DNA of 29,308 nucleotides from a virus: positions 1-29,308 of IMG/VR virus record IMGVR_UViG_3300037621_000132, one strand, 5' to 3'. The position numbers and the translations under genes were made by a program. The notes below the pieces were generated by a model that had not been told where the DNA came from, did not search any database, and was given only the letters and a program-made list of their open reading frames with translations. Shown in pieces: positions 1 to 6,032 of the stretch (position 1 is the first letter of the stretch; every line of letters begins with the position of its first letter).

Positions 1-184
1 CAAAAGTTGCATAATCAACACCATAAAAACTAATATCATAATTATTATCAGACTCTGTTAATTCATAGTTTAAACTATTAAATAATTCTCCATTGCCTTT
101 TTTGTCTTTAGTTAATTCAGCTCTTGCTCCTTGAATAACAAAACTTCCAAACTTTCTAAACTCTTCTGATAGTTCTCTTAACAT
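1..184 (-). CDS. HK97-gp10-like tail completion protein, 5' part only (left copy)
   Basis: This is the first 61 codons of the gene found complete at 28226-28828, cut off by the edge of the window. It starts MLRELSEEF where the right copy reads MLRELSNEF; the rest of the visible part matches. Its ATG overlaps the last seven bases of the upstream tail completion gene, as in the other copy. The truncation is an effect of the contig end, not a broken gene. Confidence 0.85.
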   Translation of the reverse strand, partial: MLRELSEEFRKFGSFVIQGARAELTKDKKGNGELFNSLNYELTESDNNYDISFYGVDYATF

Positions 185-642
185 ATAGTCATGTCATTAG
201 GTACTAATACATTAAAAGTTGCTGTAACACCAGCTAACTTATTTTCAAAACGATCAACAAAAAACTCTAATTGTGGATTGCCTTCTAGCTGATATTTTTC
301 TACATATAAATCTCCTCTTAATAATAACTCTAGCAATCTATTGGCTACAGCCATTTGCGTGTTAAGTACATCTTGCTCATTGCTAGTACCTCTGAAATCA
401 GCTGGTGTGCCTTCTGGAAACTCTTTACTCTCATCTACTATATCCATGCATAATACCGATACTTGAAAATTCCATACATTACTCTGCATAGTTGCTCCTG
501 AAATCATTACATGAGATAATGGAAAGATAGTTTGCTTGTTTAAGTCTACTTCAAAAATATCTCCATAGGTTACAGTATTAACAAAAGCATCTAATTGTAG
601 AGTTTCTCTTATTTTGTTAGATAGGTTATAAAATCCTTGCAT
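178..642 (-). CDS. Tail completion/terminator-like protein (left copy)
   Basis: A 154-residue protein placed directly before the HK97-gp10-like gene, where siphovirus head-tail joining and tail terminator proteins usually sit. It begins MQGFYNLSNKI and looks like the small alpha/beta tail-terminator type, but I assign it mainly from position and from its resemblance to proteins in this place in flavobacterial phages. It differs from the right copy at four residues (P/A, T/I, D/E, D/E), although the genes differ at many more bases, so it is under purifying selection. The start follows one base after the stop of the -1 chaperone extension, which suggests coupled translation. Function is inferred, not proven. 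Confidence 0.7.
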   Translation of the reverse strand: MQGFYNLSNKIRETLQLDAFVNTVTYGDIFEVDLNKQTIFPLSHVMISGATMQSNVWNFQVSVLCMDIVDESKEFPEGTPADFRGTSNEQDVLNTQMAVANRLLELLLRGDLYVEKYQLEGNPQLEFFVDRFENKLAGVTATFNVLVPNDMTIC

Positions 643-643
643 A

Positions 644-898
644 TTATTTAAATTTGTTTTTAATCATTGTATTCTCTAGCTGTGTTTTTTCCTTTTCAAA
701 AGCTAAATACATTAGGCATTGATGAAGGGATAACTTTGTAACCTGTTCAAATTTTGTAATGTCGCCTTGAGCAAGTGTATAGAGTTCTGAATAGCTTCCC
801 CATTTTCTGCTAAATCCACTCCTTGCATCTGTGCCTGTTTTATCTCCTTCTCCAAATAATTCGGTATAGATTTCAGCAATGCGTTGGTTAAATTGTAA
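644..898 (-). CDS. Tail assembly chaperone extension, -1 frame (GT-like)
   Basis: Reading the minus strand in the -1 frame from the nine-T run at 897-905 gives 84 uninterrupted residues after the slip, ending in NTMIKNKFK at a TAA one base before the next gene. The stretch contains KWGSYSELYTLAQGDITKF and then VTKLSLHQCLMYLAFEKEK, a pattern I recognise from the C-terminal part of tail assembly proteins in flavobacterial phages. No in-frame start was found before the T run in the part checked, so it is most simply made by ribosomal frameshifting from 712-1368, giving a fusion of about 241 residues. The last 22 codons also have their own ATG at 710-712 in a TAATG overlap. A homopolymer length error (ten T, not nine) would instead make one single long gene. 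Confidence 0.7.
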   Translation of the reverse strand, partial: LQFNQRIAEIYTELFGEGDKTGTDARSGFSRKWGSYSELYTLAQGDITKFEQVTKLSLHQCLMYLAFEKEKTQLENTMIKNKFK

Positions 899-1368
899 AA
901 AAAAACCATCGCTCCAAGTACTACATCAAGTGGCATATCTTTCATCATTTCACTATACTTGTGGCTTCCCTCATAATCTTCTATTAAGTATTTAGAGTTT
1001 AGCTTTTGCTTAACTGGTCTAAAAAGAACAGCCATAGCTTTATGCATATTTCCCCACTCGTTTATGTAGCTTGTAACATCTTTATTTTCTCCATAGGTAA
1101 TATCATCTAGCTTTGGAATAAATCCGTATAACACACCCTTCATTTTAAACGTAGGGATAAACTCATGTTTTTTATCAAAGAGCTTATTAATAATTGATAA
1201 TAGATTATCTACATCCTTATCTTTTATCTTACCTAATTCTTTAGTATTGATATTTAAGATGCATTTAAGCATGTCCTCATTATCTGGATTTTCTTTAATT
1301 AATAACTCTTGATAGTTTTTAAGTTTAACCTCTCTTAAAGAACTAGGAACAGATACTTCTACTTGCAT
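712..1368 (-). CDS. Tail assembly chaperone, zero-frame product (G-like)
   Basis: A 218-residue protein with no signal peptide or strong membrane segment. The middle, around residues 65-125, has the conserved-looking HEFIPTFKMKGVLYGFIPKL stretch and the E-W-G-N-M-H region that I associate with tail assembly proteins of Bacteroidetes phages. After residue 155 (a Val followed by two Phe codons in a nine-T run) the gene can be read in two frames. The zero frame gives a plausible helical tail ending YPFINA; the -1 frame gives a longer extension. Both look like protein, and the shared DNA is visibly richer in G+C than its neighbours, as expected of dual coding. It sits just before the tail genes and just after a terminator at 1389-1419. 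Confidence 0.7.
   Translation of the reverse strand: MQVEVSVPSSLREVKLKNYQELLIKENPDNEDMLKCILNINTKELGKIKDKDVDNLLSIINKLFDKKHEFIPTFKMKGVLYGFIPKLDDITYGENKDVTSYINEWGNMHKAMAVLFRPVKQKLNSKYLIEDYEGSHKYSEMMKDMPLDVVLGAMVFFYNLTNALLKSIPNYLEKEIKQAQMQGVDLAENGEAIQNSIHLLKATLQNLNRLQSYPFINA
897..905 (-). other. Slippery run T9: probable programmed -1 frameshift site
   Basis: The minus strand reads GTT TTT TTT TAC in the zero frame, so a ribosome can slip back one base on T TTT TTT and keep full codon pairing. Beyond it both frames are open: 62 codons in the zero frame and 84 in the -1 frame. Frameshifting in the gene before the tape measure is well established in long-tailed phages (lambda G/GT). I could not identify a firm downstream pseudoknot by eye. 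Confidence 0.65.
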
Positions 1369-1388
1369 ATACTATTTTTTTATATAAC

Positions 1389-1419
1389 AAAAAAAGGATT
1401 ACTTTGTATAAAGCAACCC
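1389..1419 (-). terminator. Rho-independent terminator upstream of the tail chaperone
   Basis: On the minus strand GGGTTGCTTT, loop ATAC, AAAGTAATCC forms a 10-pair stem with two G-U pairs, followed by seven T. The G-U pairs exist only in the minus-strand RNA, so it is directed to leftward transcripts. It follows the stop of 1446-1661 and precedes the ATG at 1368, separating the small-gene cluster from the tail genes. Confidence 0.85.
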
Positions 1420-1445
1420 TCTTTTCAACTAACCATCAACTAAAA

Positions 1446-1661
1446 TTATCTTAATGTCTTATGTAAATATAAATATAATTCTTCTATTTTTTTATGTAAT
1501 ATTTTATCTTGTCTGTATGTTTCATTTCCTATTTGTATTTTACCTTCTCTATGTATCTCTAATTTAACCTCTGGTCTTCTTGTTCTTGTTAATGGTTTTA
1601 CTATTACCTTAATGTCATTTTTAAAACACCAACTAATAGCAGCTTTTACGTTTCTTGTCAT
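1446..1661 (-). CDS. Small basic hypothetical protein
   Basis: A 71-residue, Lys/Arg-rich protein (TRTRRPEVKLEIHREGK in the middle) with no Cys cluster or membrane segment; the C-terminal third is likely helical. Its ATG overlaps the TGA of the small membrane protein gene upstream by four bases, so the two are probably translated together. It is the last gene before the terminator at 1389-1419. I do not recognise it. A nucleic-acid-binding role would fit the charge, but that is only a guess. Confidence 0.65.
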   Translation of the reverse strand: MTRNVKAAISWCFKNDIKVIVKPLTRTRRPEVKLEIHREGKIQIGNETYRQDKILHKKIEELYLYLHKTLR

Positions 1662-1837
1662 TTAAACAAGTTAATCATTATTGCTGGAATAAACATAGTA
1701 GCTATTAAACAAATTATTTGATATATTCTTGTATATAGTTTTCTATAGTAAATGTTATCTGTGTATTCTTTTAGTGTATATACTTTTGTTGTGTTGTTTT
1801 TTGTTACTATTACTTCGTTTTGTTTTACCTCTATCAT
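1658..1837 (-). CDS. Small membrane protein with C-terminal hydrophobic segment
   Basis: A 59-residue reading frame (MIEVKQNEVIV... to ...AIMINLFK). Residues about 38-57 (YQIICLIATMFIPAIMINLF) form one strong hydrophobic segment at the C-terminus after a charged, soluble first half, as in a tail-anchored or inner-membrane protein. It shares an ATGA overlap with 1446-1661, which supports it as a real gene. Placed between terminase and tail genes, its role is unknown; host-takeover or holin-like functions are possible but unsupported. Confidence 0.6.
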   Translation of the reverse strand: MIEVKQNEVIVTKNNTTKVYTLKEYTDNIYYRKLYTRIYQIICLIATMFIPAIMINLFK

Positions 1838-1839
1838 AT

Positions 1840-1950
1840 CTAAAATATTAAGTTATGTATAATAGATTCAAGCGATAATAATACTACACTTGCAATTAAT
1901 AATACAAATGAAAATAATAATAATGTTAAGTAGTGTTTTAGTTTTTTCAT
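1840..1950 (-). CDS. Tiny membrane peptide (36 aa)
   Basis: A 36-residue frame starting MKKLKHYLTLLLFSF. A basic N-terminus is followed by about 20 hydrophobic residues, so it could be a single-pass membrane peptide or a signal-like sequence. It lies three bases after the gene upstream and two bases before the gene downstream, which fits the compact gene string. There is no recognised family, and short length makes the call uncertain. Confidence 0.45.
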   Translation of the reverse strand: MKKLKHYLTLLLFSFVLLIASVVLLSLESIIHNLIF

Positions 1951-1953
1951 TGT

Positions 1954-2130
1954 TTATATTTTTTTAAGTTCTTTATGTACACTATCGTAAATATCTTTAG
2001 CGTCTTCTCTGCTGTTGTCATTTAACATTGATGCAATTAAACACGATATAAATATTTTTCTTTTATATTCTGGTAACTCTAATAAATGAGATAATAAAGT
2101 TCTTTCGTAATCGTTAATTTCGTTTTCCAT
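1954..2130 (-). CDS. Small hypothetical protein (58 aa)
   Basis: A 58-residue, charged, probably helical protein (MENEINDYERTLL... ending ...SVHKELKKI). It is the first gene after the promoter candidate at 2159-2188, with a 28-base leader from the -7 box to the ATG and the usual A-rich leader with no Shine-Dalgarno sequence. It heads a run of four small genes that ends at the terminator at 1389-1419. Function unknown. Confidence 0.6.
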   Translation of the reverse strand: MENEINDYERTLLSHLLELPEYKRKIFISCLIASMLNDNSREDAKDIYDSVHKELKKI

Positions 2131-2158
2131 TGTTTTGTTTTTAGTTATTAATTATACT

Positions 2159-2188
2159 GCAATATATAACTAATTATTTAATTAACAA
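2159..2188 (-). promoter_or_regulatory. Promoter candidate, twin of 11117-11146
   Basis: The minus strand has TTG, 19 bases, then TATATTGC. The first 15 bases, TTGTTAATTAAATAA, are identical to those of the candidate at 11117-11146, and the spacing is the same. The -7 box is a weaker match to TAnnTTTG. The ATG of the small-gene cluster follows 28 bases later. Confidence 0.55.
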
Positions 2189-2207
2189 AATTATTAATAA
2201 CTTTTTT

Positions 2208-3371
2208 TTAGTAAATGTAATATTGACCCTTATTAGGATTCTCTAATTGTGAAGTGATAGCATACCTCATCGCATCTATACAATGGTTAAAAGCATCTAT
2301 TGGTTTATTAAGTGTTTCTCCTTCTTTGTTCTTTAACCAAATGTAGTTCTGTAGTTCTTTGATTAAGTTATGACTTCTATTAGTTATGTAGATTTCATTT
2401 TGATTGATCAGATTAATACCATACACTATTGAGTCTTTACCTTTCTTTACTGGCATTATTAAATGACCATAGCTTGACAACTCTGCAATACTTTTAGGTT
2501 CTGCTGAATCTGCATATATGATTTCTTTTGCTTCGTGTGTTTTAAGTAAGTTACTTATCTGACTATTAAGTAAACCTCTTTGGTATATTACCTCATCAAA
2601 GATATAAGCGTTGTTATATTTGTAAAGTGCTATTAATGTTGAAGGATCATTAGTATAACCAAAATCCATTCCGTAACAAAGTAGCCTAGCTTCATTGGGT
2701 AAGTCAATAGGCTTCCAGTCTTTTATACAAGCACCTTCTAAACTTCCTATCTCTCCAAGCCCATATACATTCCACCAGTTATTCCAATAGGTAGATGTCT
2801 TTGCTTTGTCTTTAGCTTTCTCTATGTCTTTTACTATTGTGTCTGGTAATGCTTCGTTGTCTAAATAAGTAAGCTTTATAAAGTCTGCATCTTCTTTGCC
2901 TTGTAGTTCTGTATGCGCCCAAAATGACGAGGTAGGGTTGAAGTCAATCCATATCTCGCCAGATGTTCTTATTGCTAATTGGTTGTATGCTTCGTATGGT
3001 ATATTGTTAGCTTCGTTTACATATAGTGTGTGTCTTCTTGCTCCTCTTAACTTGTCTGCTGATTCAACACTAAAGAACTCTATATAACTTCCGTTTGCAA
3101 ACTTATACTTAAGCATTGACTTATTATATTGCATATCATTATAACGATTAGTCAACATCATAATCTTTAAGAAGTCTTTTAAAGCACCTCTACGTAAATG
3201 TGGTATACTCTCACTTACTACGCTTATTTCTACGTTAGAAGTCCTTATAGCCCTATCTATGAGGATAGGTAGTATACCAAACGTCTTACCAGCAGATGTT
3301 CCACCTTGAACTATCTTTTTGCGTTTCTTTAGTTTAAGAAGTTTTTTAATTGCAGTTGTTACTACAAACAT
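2208..3371 (-). CDS. terL: Terminase large subunit
   Basis: The 387-residue packaging motor: it uses ATP to drive DNA into the prohead and cuts the concatemer. The ATPase half has Walker A GGTSAGKT near residues 23-30 and a Walker B-like HTLYVNEANN around residue 115-124. The nuclease half has the acidic sites GMDFGYTNDPS, IYADSAEP and AFNHCIDAMRY, as in the PBSX/Terminase_6-type family. Length is normal for a compact terminase of this group. Its ATG overlaps the stop of the small terminase gene by one base, the usual order. Whether packaging is cos or headful cannot be seen here, though the non-identical redundant ends would suit circularly permuted molecules. Confidence 0.95.
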   Translation of the reverse strand: MFVVTTAIKKLLKLKKRKKIVQGGTSAGKTFGILPILIDRAIRTSNVEISVVSESIPHLRRGALKDFLKIMMLTNRYNDMQYNKSMLKYKFANGSYIEFFSVESADKLRGARRHTLYVNEANNIPYEAYNQLAIRTSGEIWIDFNPTSSFWAHTELQGKEDADFIKLTYLDNEALPDTIVKDIEKAKDKAKTSTYWNNWWNVYGLGEIGSLEGACIKDWKPIDLPNEARLLCYGMDFGYTNDPSTLIALYKYNNAYIFDEVIYQRGLLNSQISNLLKTHEAKEIIYADSAEPKSIAELSSYGHLIMPVKKGKDSIVYGINLINQNEIYITNRSHNLIKELQNYIWLKNKEGETLNKPIDAFNHCIDAMRYAITSQLENPNKGQYYIY

Positions 3372-3616
3372 TAATCAATAATATTAAATAAAGGTTGCTC
3401 TGTATTTAATGTGATGTCTTTTGTTTCTCTTGGTTTGCCTGCATAATAGTGATAGAACATTTGTATAAACTTAAACTCTCCAGATTCTATTCCTTTTTTA
3501 AGAGCTTCATACGCCTTAGGTTCTAATGGTGTTAGTCTTTCAATTAACTTTACCTCTTCGGCTTTTGGTTTTCTACCACCGTTTGAATGACCACCGTTAT
3601 TTTTCCTTCCATCCAT
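3371..3616 (-). CDS. terS: Terminase small subunit-like protein
   Basis: An 81-residue basic protein (GGRKPKAEEVKLIERLTPLE near the N-terminus, then helices and ...MFYHYYAGKPRE). The pattern GGRKPKA...LIERL...G.FKFIQMF...Y.GKP is one I recognise from small proteins directly before the large terminase in Bacteroidetes phages, where they are taken to recognise the packaging site. It is much shorter than lambda- or P22-type small subunits, so it would be mostly DNA-binding head without a large oligomerisation part. The direct coupling to terL supports the call. Confidence 0.75.
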   Translation of the reverse strand: MDGRKNNGGHSNGGRKPKAEEVKLIERLTPLEPKAYEALKKGIESGEFKFIQMFYHYYAGKPRETKDITLNTEQPLFNIID

Positions 3617-3653
3617 ATTTGAATAACTTTGAGTTCAATTATTTTTTATATAA

Positions 3654-3661
3654 CAAATATA
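3654..3661 (-). promoter_or_regulatory. -7 box TATATTTG upstream of small terminase
   Basis: A perfect match to the Bacteroidetes -7 consensus TAnnTTTG, 38 bases before the ATG at 3616. There is no clear TTG at the right distance upstream, so this is a half-promoter match and may need a phage factor or may be chance in AT-rich DNA. Confidence 0.4.
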
Positions 3662-3678
3662 TTGTGTTTTTGTTATTA

Positions 3679-4146
3679 TTAAGTCTTTAGCATTCTAACC
3701 ATCGCATCAATTCTTAGGTTAGCTATGTCTAGTTTTTCTTCAGGTATTTCTTTTATTATTTTAACTAAAGAGTTGTATTCTTTTCTTGTTTTAGCATCTT
3801 TGATACTATCGTATTTGCTTTGTAATTTATAGTAGTCTTCTTTTAATGTATTGTATCTATCTTCTACAGGTATGTATTCATCACTGTTTTTTATTTTTCT
3901 ATATACTTCTATGTATTCTGGGTTATATCTTTCAAATGTAGGGAAAACATTTTTAATACCATGTAATACTGTTGCGTGATTTAATTTAAGTGTATCTCCT
4001 ATTTCTTTTAAAGATAGGTGTGTTCTATCTCTACATATTTTGAAGTATATAGCTCTTGCATAAACATTTTTCCGTTTTCTACTTTTAGCATTTATCTCTA
4101 TGTTTAATTCTGTTTCTATTAACTGTTTAATTTGTTGAGTTGTCAT
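3679..4146 (-). CDS. DnaA domain IV-like DNA-binding protein with coiled coil
   Basis: A 155-residue protein. Residues about 28-68 match the C-terminal DNA-binding domain of the initiator DnaA: ARAIYFKICRDRTHLSLKEI followed by NHATVLHGIKN, the last part corresponding to the DHTTV-H-A helix-turn-helix signature. The ATPase domain of DnaA is absent. Residues about 100-150 are Lys/Glu-rich and likely coiled coil. Such a protein could read DnaA-box-like sites to direct host initiation proteins, or act as a late-gene or packaging-linked regulator. The domain call is firm; the role is inferred. It follows 4127-4357 with a 20-base overlap and precedes the terminase genes. Confidence 0.8.
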   Translation of the reverse strand: MTTQQIKQLIETELNIEINAKSRKRKNVYARAIYFKICRDRTHLSLKEIGDTLKLNHATVLHGIKNVFPTFERYNPEYIEVYRKIKNSDEYIPVEDRYNTLKEDYYKLQSKYDSIKDAKTRKEYNSLVKIIKEIPEEKLDIANLRIDAMVRMLKT

Positions 4147-4357
4147 TTATTTCGTTTATGTGTTTTATTATTTCTAAGTATATTAAAAATTCTATGTATT
4201 GTATTGCTAAATTAATACCAGCACATTGTAAATACATTTGTTTATCTTCATAATCATTTAAGATAATCTTTAGTTCTTCTAAGTCTGTACCTTTTTCGTA
4301 ATCATATAATGCTAGGTTGTAAAACTCTTTAACTAAATCCTTATCTTTTTTTTTCAT
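4127..4357 (-). CDS. Small acidic helical hypothetical protein
   Basis: A 76-residue protein rich in Glu, Asp, Ile and Leu (MKKKDKDLVKEFYNLALYDYEKG... ...EIIKHINEINDN). It is probably all-helical and has one pair-forming Cys at most. It overlaps the stop of the nuclease-like gene upstream by four bases and the DnaA-like gene downstream by 20 bases, so it belongs to the same operon. I do not recognise the family. Confidence 0.6.
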   Translation of the reverse strand: MKKKDKDLVKEFYNLALYDYEKGTDLEELKIILNDYEDKQMYLQCAGINLAIQYIEFLIYLEIIKHINEINDNSTN

Positions 4358-4773
4358 ATAGATAATACCTCTTGCAATAAATTCTCTGGTTTAATGTACG
4401 AAGAGTTTTTGTATTTAAAGCTTTGTATAATATTATCTAATATATATTGTTTTGTTCTAAAGTTTTCTATGTATGCGTAGTTATTTTTTAATTGTACAAA
4501 AATATAATAATCACTAGTTAAATGGTTTTTTATTTTATCTATAGAGCAATTAAATGTATAAGATTTTTTACTTGTTGTTTTAACTTGATATTTAAAACCT
4601 TTTTCATCAGCGTAATCTATTTTATTATAATCTCTATCAGCTTTTTGTTTAAACAATTGTTCATCATTATAATTTACTTTAAACCAGTGTTCAAATACTT
4701 TTTCGCCTATGCAACCTACTGATTGGTTTTTTAAGTTATCTGGTATTTTAATTTTTGCTAAATATGTTCTCAT
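4354..4773 (-). CDS. PD-(D/E)XK-like nuclease
   Basis: A 139-residue protein with the layout of the PD-(D/E)XK nuclease fold: an N-terminal helix with Glu24 (GEKVFEHWF), Asp53 in KIDYAD, and Q63-V64-K65 in GFKYQVKTTSK, matching the E...D...(E/Q)xK catalytic pattern. It is small, as in junction resolvases and other phage repair nucleases. Within a run of nucleotide and DNA metabolism genes it may resolve branched DNA or degrade unmodified host DNA. Substrate cannot be told from sequence. The catalytic residues are visible, but family membership beyond the fold is inference. Confidence 0.6.
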   Translation of the reverse strand: MRTYLAKIKIPDNLKNQSVGCIGEKVFEHWFKVNYNDEQLFKQKADRDYNKIDYADEKGFKYQVKTTSKKSYTFNCSIDKIKNHLTSDYYIFVQLKNNYAYIENFRTKQYILDNIIQSFKYKNSSYIKPENLLQEVLSI

Positions 4774-5084
4774 TCTGTTCCTGCTATTATATGGTCTGTA
4801 TTTTTTACAAAGTTGTTATTTATTATTTTACCTTTTCTATTTGCTATTTCTAACCAAGCTCCTTCTATTGCTGATTCTATTTTAAATCCTCCCAGTTCAG
4901 ATAAAGAAGTTAACACTACAACAATGTCCCCTACTGCATCTAACATCTCTAATTTATCTTGTTTTAATATTGCTTCTGCTAATTCTCCGCATTCTTCTTG
5001 AAGTTTTATGTATTGTGTTTTTACATCTCCTTTATCTAATATGCCTTTATCTTTAGCCCAATTTCTTATTTCGTTAAATTTCAT
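4770..5084 (-). CDS. MazG-like nucleotide pyrophosphohydrolase
   Basis: A 104-residue all-alpha NTP pyrophosphatase. The metal-binding residues are visible as LQEECGELAEA (EExxE) and LDAVGDIVVVLTSL (DxxGD, the second acidic pair), and NRKGK near the C-terminus is also typical of phage MazG-like proteins. These enzymes split dNTPs to dNMP and pyrophosphate. The gene overlaps the stop of the dCMP-modifying enzyme by four bases, so it could play the part that dCTPase gp56 plays in T4, lowering dCTP while supplying dCMP. The enzyme type is well supported; the dCTP preference is inference from context only. Confidence 0.85.
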   Translation of the reverse strand: MKFNEIRNWAKDKGILDKGDVKTQYIKLQEECGELAEAILKQDKLEMLDAVGDIVVVLTSLSELGGFKIESAIEGAWLEIANRKGKIINNNFVKNTDHIIAGTE

Positions 5085-5830
5085 AATGTTATTTGTGTTT
5101 TTATATATTTACTTGAATTGTAATTTATTAATGTGTTATTTTTTAACTTTGGCAATTGGTATGTTACAGCTTTTAAATACTGTTTTACTTCCCTTATTTG
5201 ATTTGTATATATATGAGCATCTGCTAAATTAATGCCTAATTTATTTGGTTGTAAATTTGTTGCTTTACTAATTTCTATTAAAAATAATGCACCAACAATA
5301 ATATCATAAGGTAAACCTAAAAACATATCTGAACTTCTAAAATGCATAGTCATATTTAATTTATTGTTTTGCTTTACAAAATTAAATTGAGTATAACAAC
5401 AGGGTAAAGCTTGCTCTTTTAATTCAGAAGGGTTCCATAAAGTAATAACGGCTCTCCTAGAATTATTATTAATTTCTTTTATACAATATTTTACTTGGTC
5501 TATGACTGAATTAAAATTCCTAATCTGATATCCATATACTTTCCCCAAAGTATTATTATCCATTAAAAAATCATCCCACCAAAATATATTATGTTTATGT
5601 AAAAAATCTAAATCTGTACGGCCATTATATATCCATTGGAATTCAGCAAGTGCTTTTTTAAAAAATATTTTTTTTCCTGTAATTATTGGAAAACCTAAAT
5701 TTAAATTAATATTAAATGTTTGGTTAAATAGCTTAACTGTATTAACTCCTGTGCGATTAGATGTTTCAATACCTTTGTTTAAACATTTTTGCAATAATTT
5801 TTTATATTTTTTTTCAAATTTACTTATCAT
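5081..5830 (-). CDS. Thymidylate synthase-fold enzyme, predicted dCMP hydroxymethylase/methylase
   Basis: A 249-residue protein with the full thymidylate synthase plan: RTGVNT, LGFPIITGKK, FQWIYNGRTDLDFL, VYGYQ, the phosphate-binding SRRAVITLWNP, catalytic Cys in ALPCCYTQFNF, FRSSDMFLGLPYDI and DAHIY. The key point is LPYDI: thymidylate synthases have Asn here (LPFNI), while T4 dCMP hydroxymethylase has Asp, and changing Asn to Asp in L. casei synthase is known to favour dCMP. So it probably makes 5-hydroxymethyl- or 5-methyl-dCMP, not dTMP. Position P-C-C-Y, in place of P-P-C-H around the nucleophile, is also unusual. The start MISKFEKK at 5830 is preferred; an upstream ATG would overlap the previous gene by 50 bases. 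Length is close to T4 gp42. Confidence 0.85.
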   Translation of the reverse strand: MISKFEKKYKKLLQKCLNKGIETSNRTGVNTVKLFNQTFNINLNLGFPIITGKKIFFKKALAEFQWIYNGRTDLDFLHKHNIFWWDDFLMDNNTLGKVYGYQIRNFNSVIDQVKYCIKEINNNSRRAVITLWNPSELKEQALPCCYTQFNFVKQNNKLNMTMHFRSSDMFLGLPYDIIVGALFLIEISKATNLQPNKLGINLADAHIYTNQIREVKQYLKAVTYQLPKLKNNTLINYNSSKYIKTQITL

Positions 5831-6032
5831 TAATTTTATCTTTATTTTTTTGAATATATAAAATAGCATCCATTAATTCTTCCTGTAAGTGATTTAACCA
5901 AATTATTAAATCTGAATTATCATCCTGCATTGTTATTCCGTATTTTTTAAACCCTACATCTGAACGCTGTATAAATTTGTCTATTACTTTTTCTACTACA
6001 GGGTCTCTTAGCTCTATATGTTTTTTTTTCAT
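5820..6032 (-). CDS. Small MazG-like pyrophosphohydrolase domain
   Basis: A 70-residue protein with the pattern RSDVGFKKYGITM followed by WLNHLQEELMDAILYIQK. This is the helix pair of short phage proteins related to MazG/dNTP pyrophosphohydrolases, with the acidic EE and D placed to bind metal. It lacks the second acidic helix of full MazG, so it may work as an oligomer or be a partial domain. It overlaps the exonuclease gene upstream by four bases and the dCMP-modifying enzyme downstream by 11 bases. Together with 4770-5084 it brackets that enzyme, which hints at a nucleotide-pool function. Confidence 0.65.
   Translation of the reverse strand: MKKKHIELRDPVVEKVIDKFIQRSDVGFKKYGITMQDDNSDLIIWLNHLQEELMDAILYIQKNKDKINDK

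Larger units (their letters stand above)
1..664. repeat. Left copy of diverged terminal repeat
   Basis: Bases 1-664 align without any gap to 28645-29308, with about 29 mismatches by eye (about 95.6% identity). The matching segment holds the start of the HK97-gp10-like gene, all of the tail completion gene and the end of the tail chaperone extension. Most mismatches are silent, so this is real sequence divergence and not read error. The likeliest reading is a circular or terminally redundant genome whose two contig ends come from different strain variants. A true tandem duplication is less likely because the match runs exactly to both ends of the window. Confidence 0.93.

Noticed and set aside
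5081-5869. Ordinary thymidylate synthase (thyA) starting at 5869
   Set aside because: The substrate-selecting Asn is Asp (LPYDI), so dCMP is the likelier substrate. The ATG at 5869 would overlap the upstream gene by 50 bases and adds a Lys/Ile-rich tail foreign to the family; MISKFEKK at 5830 is better.
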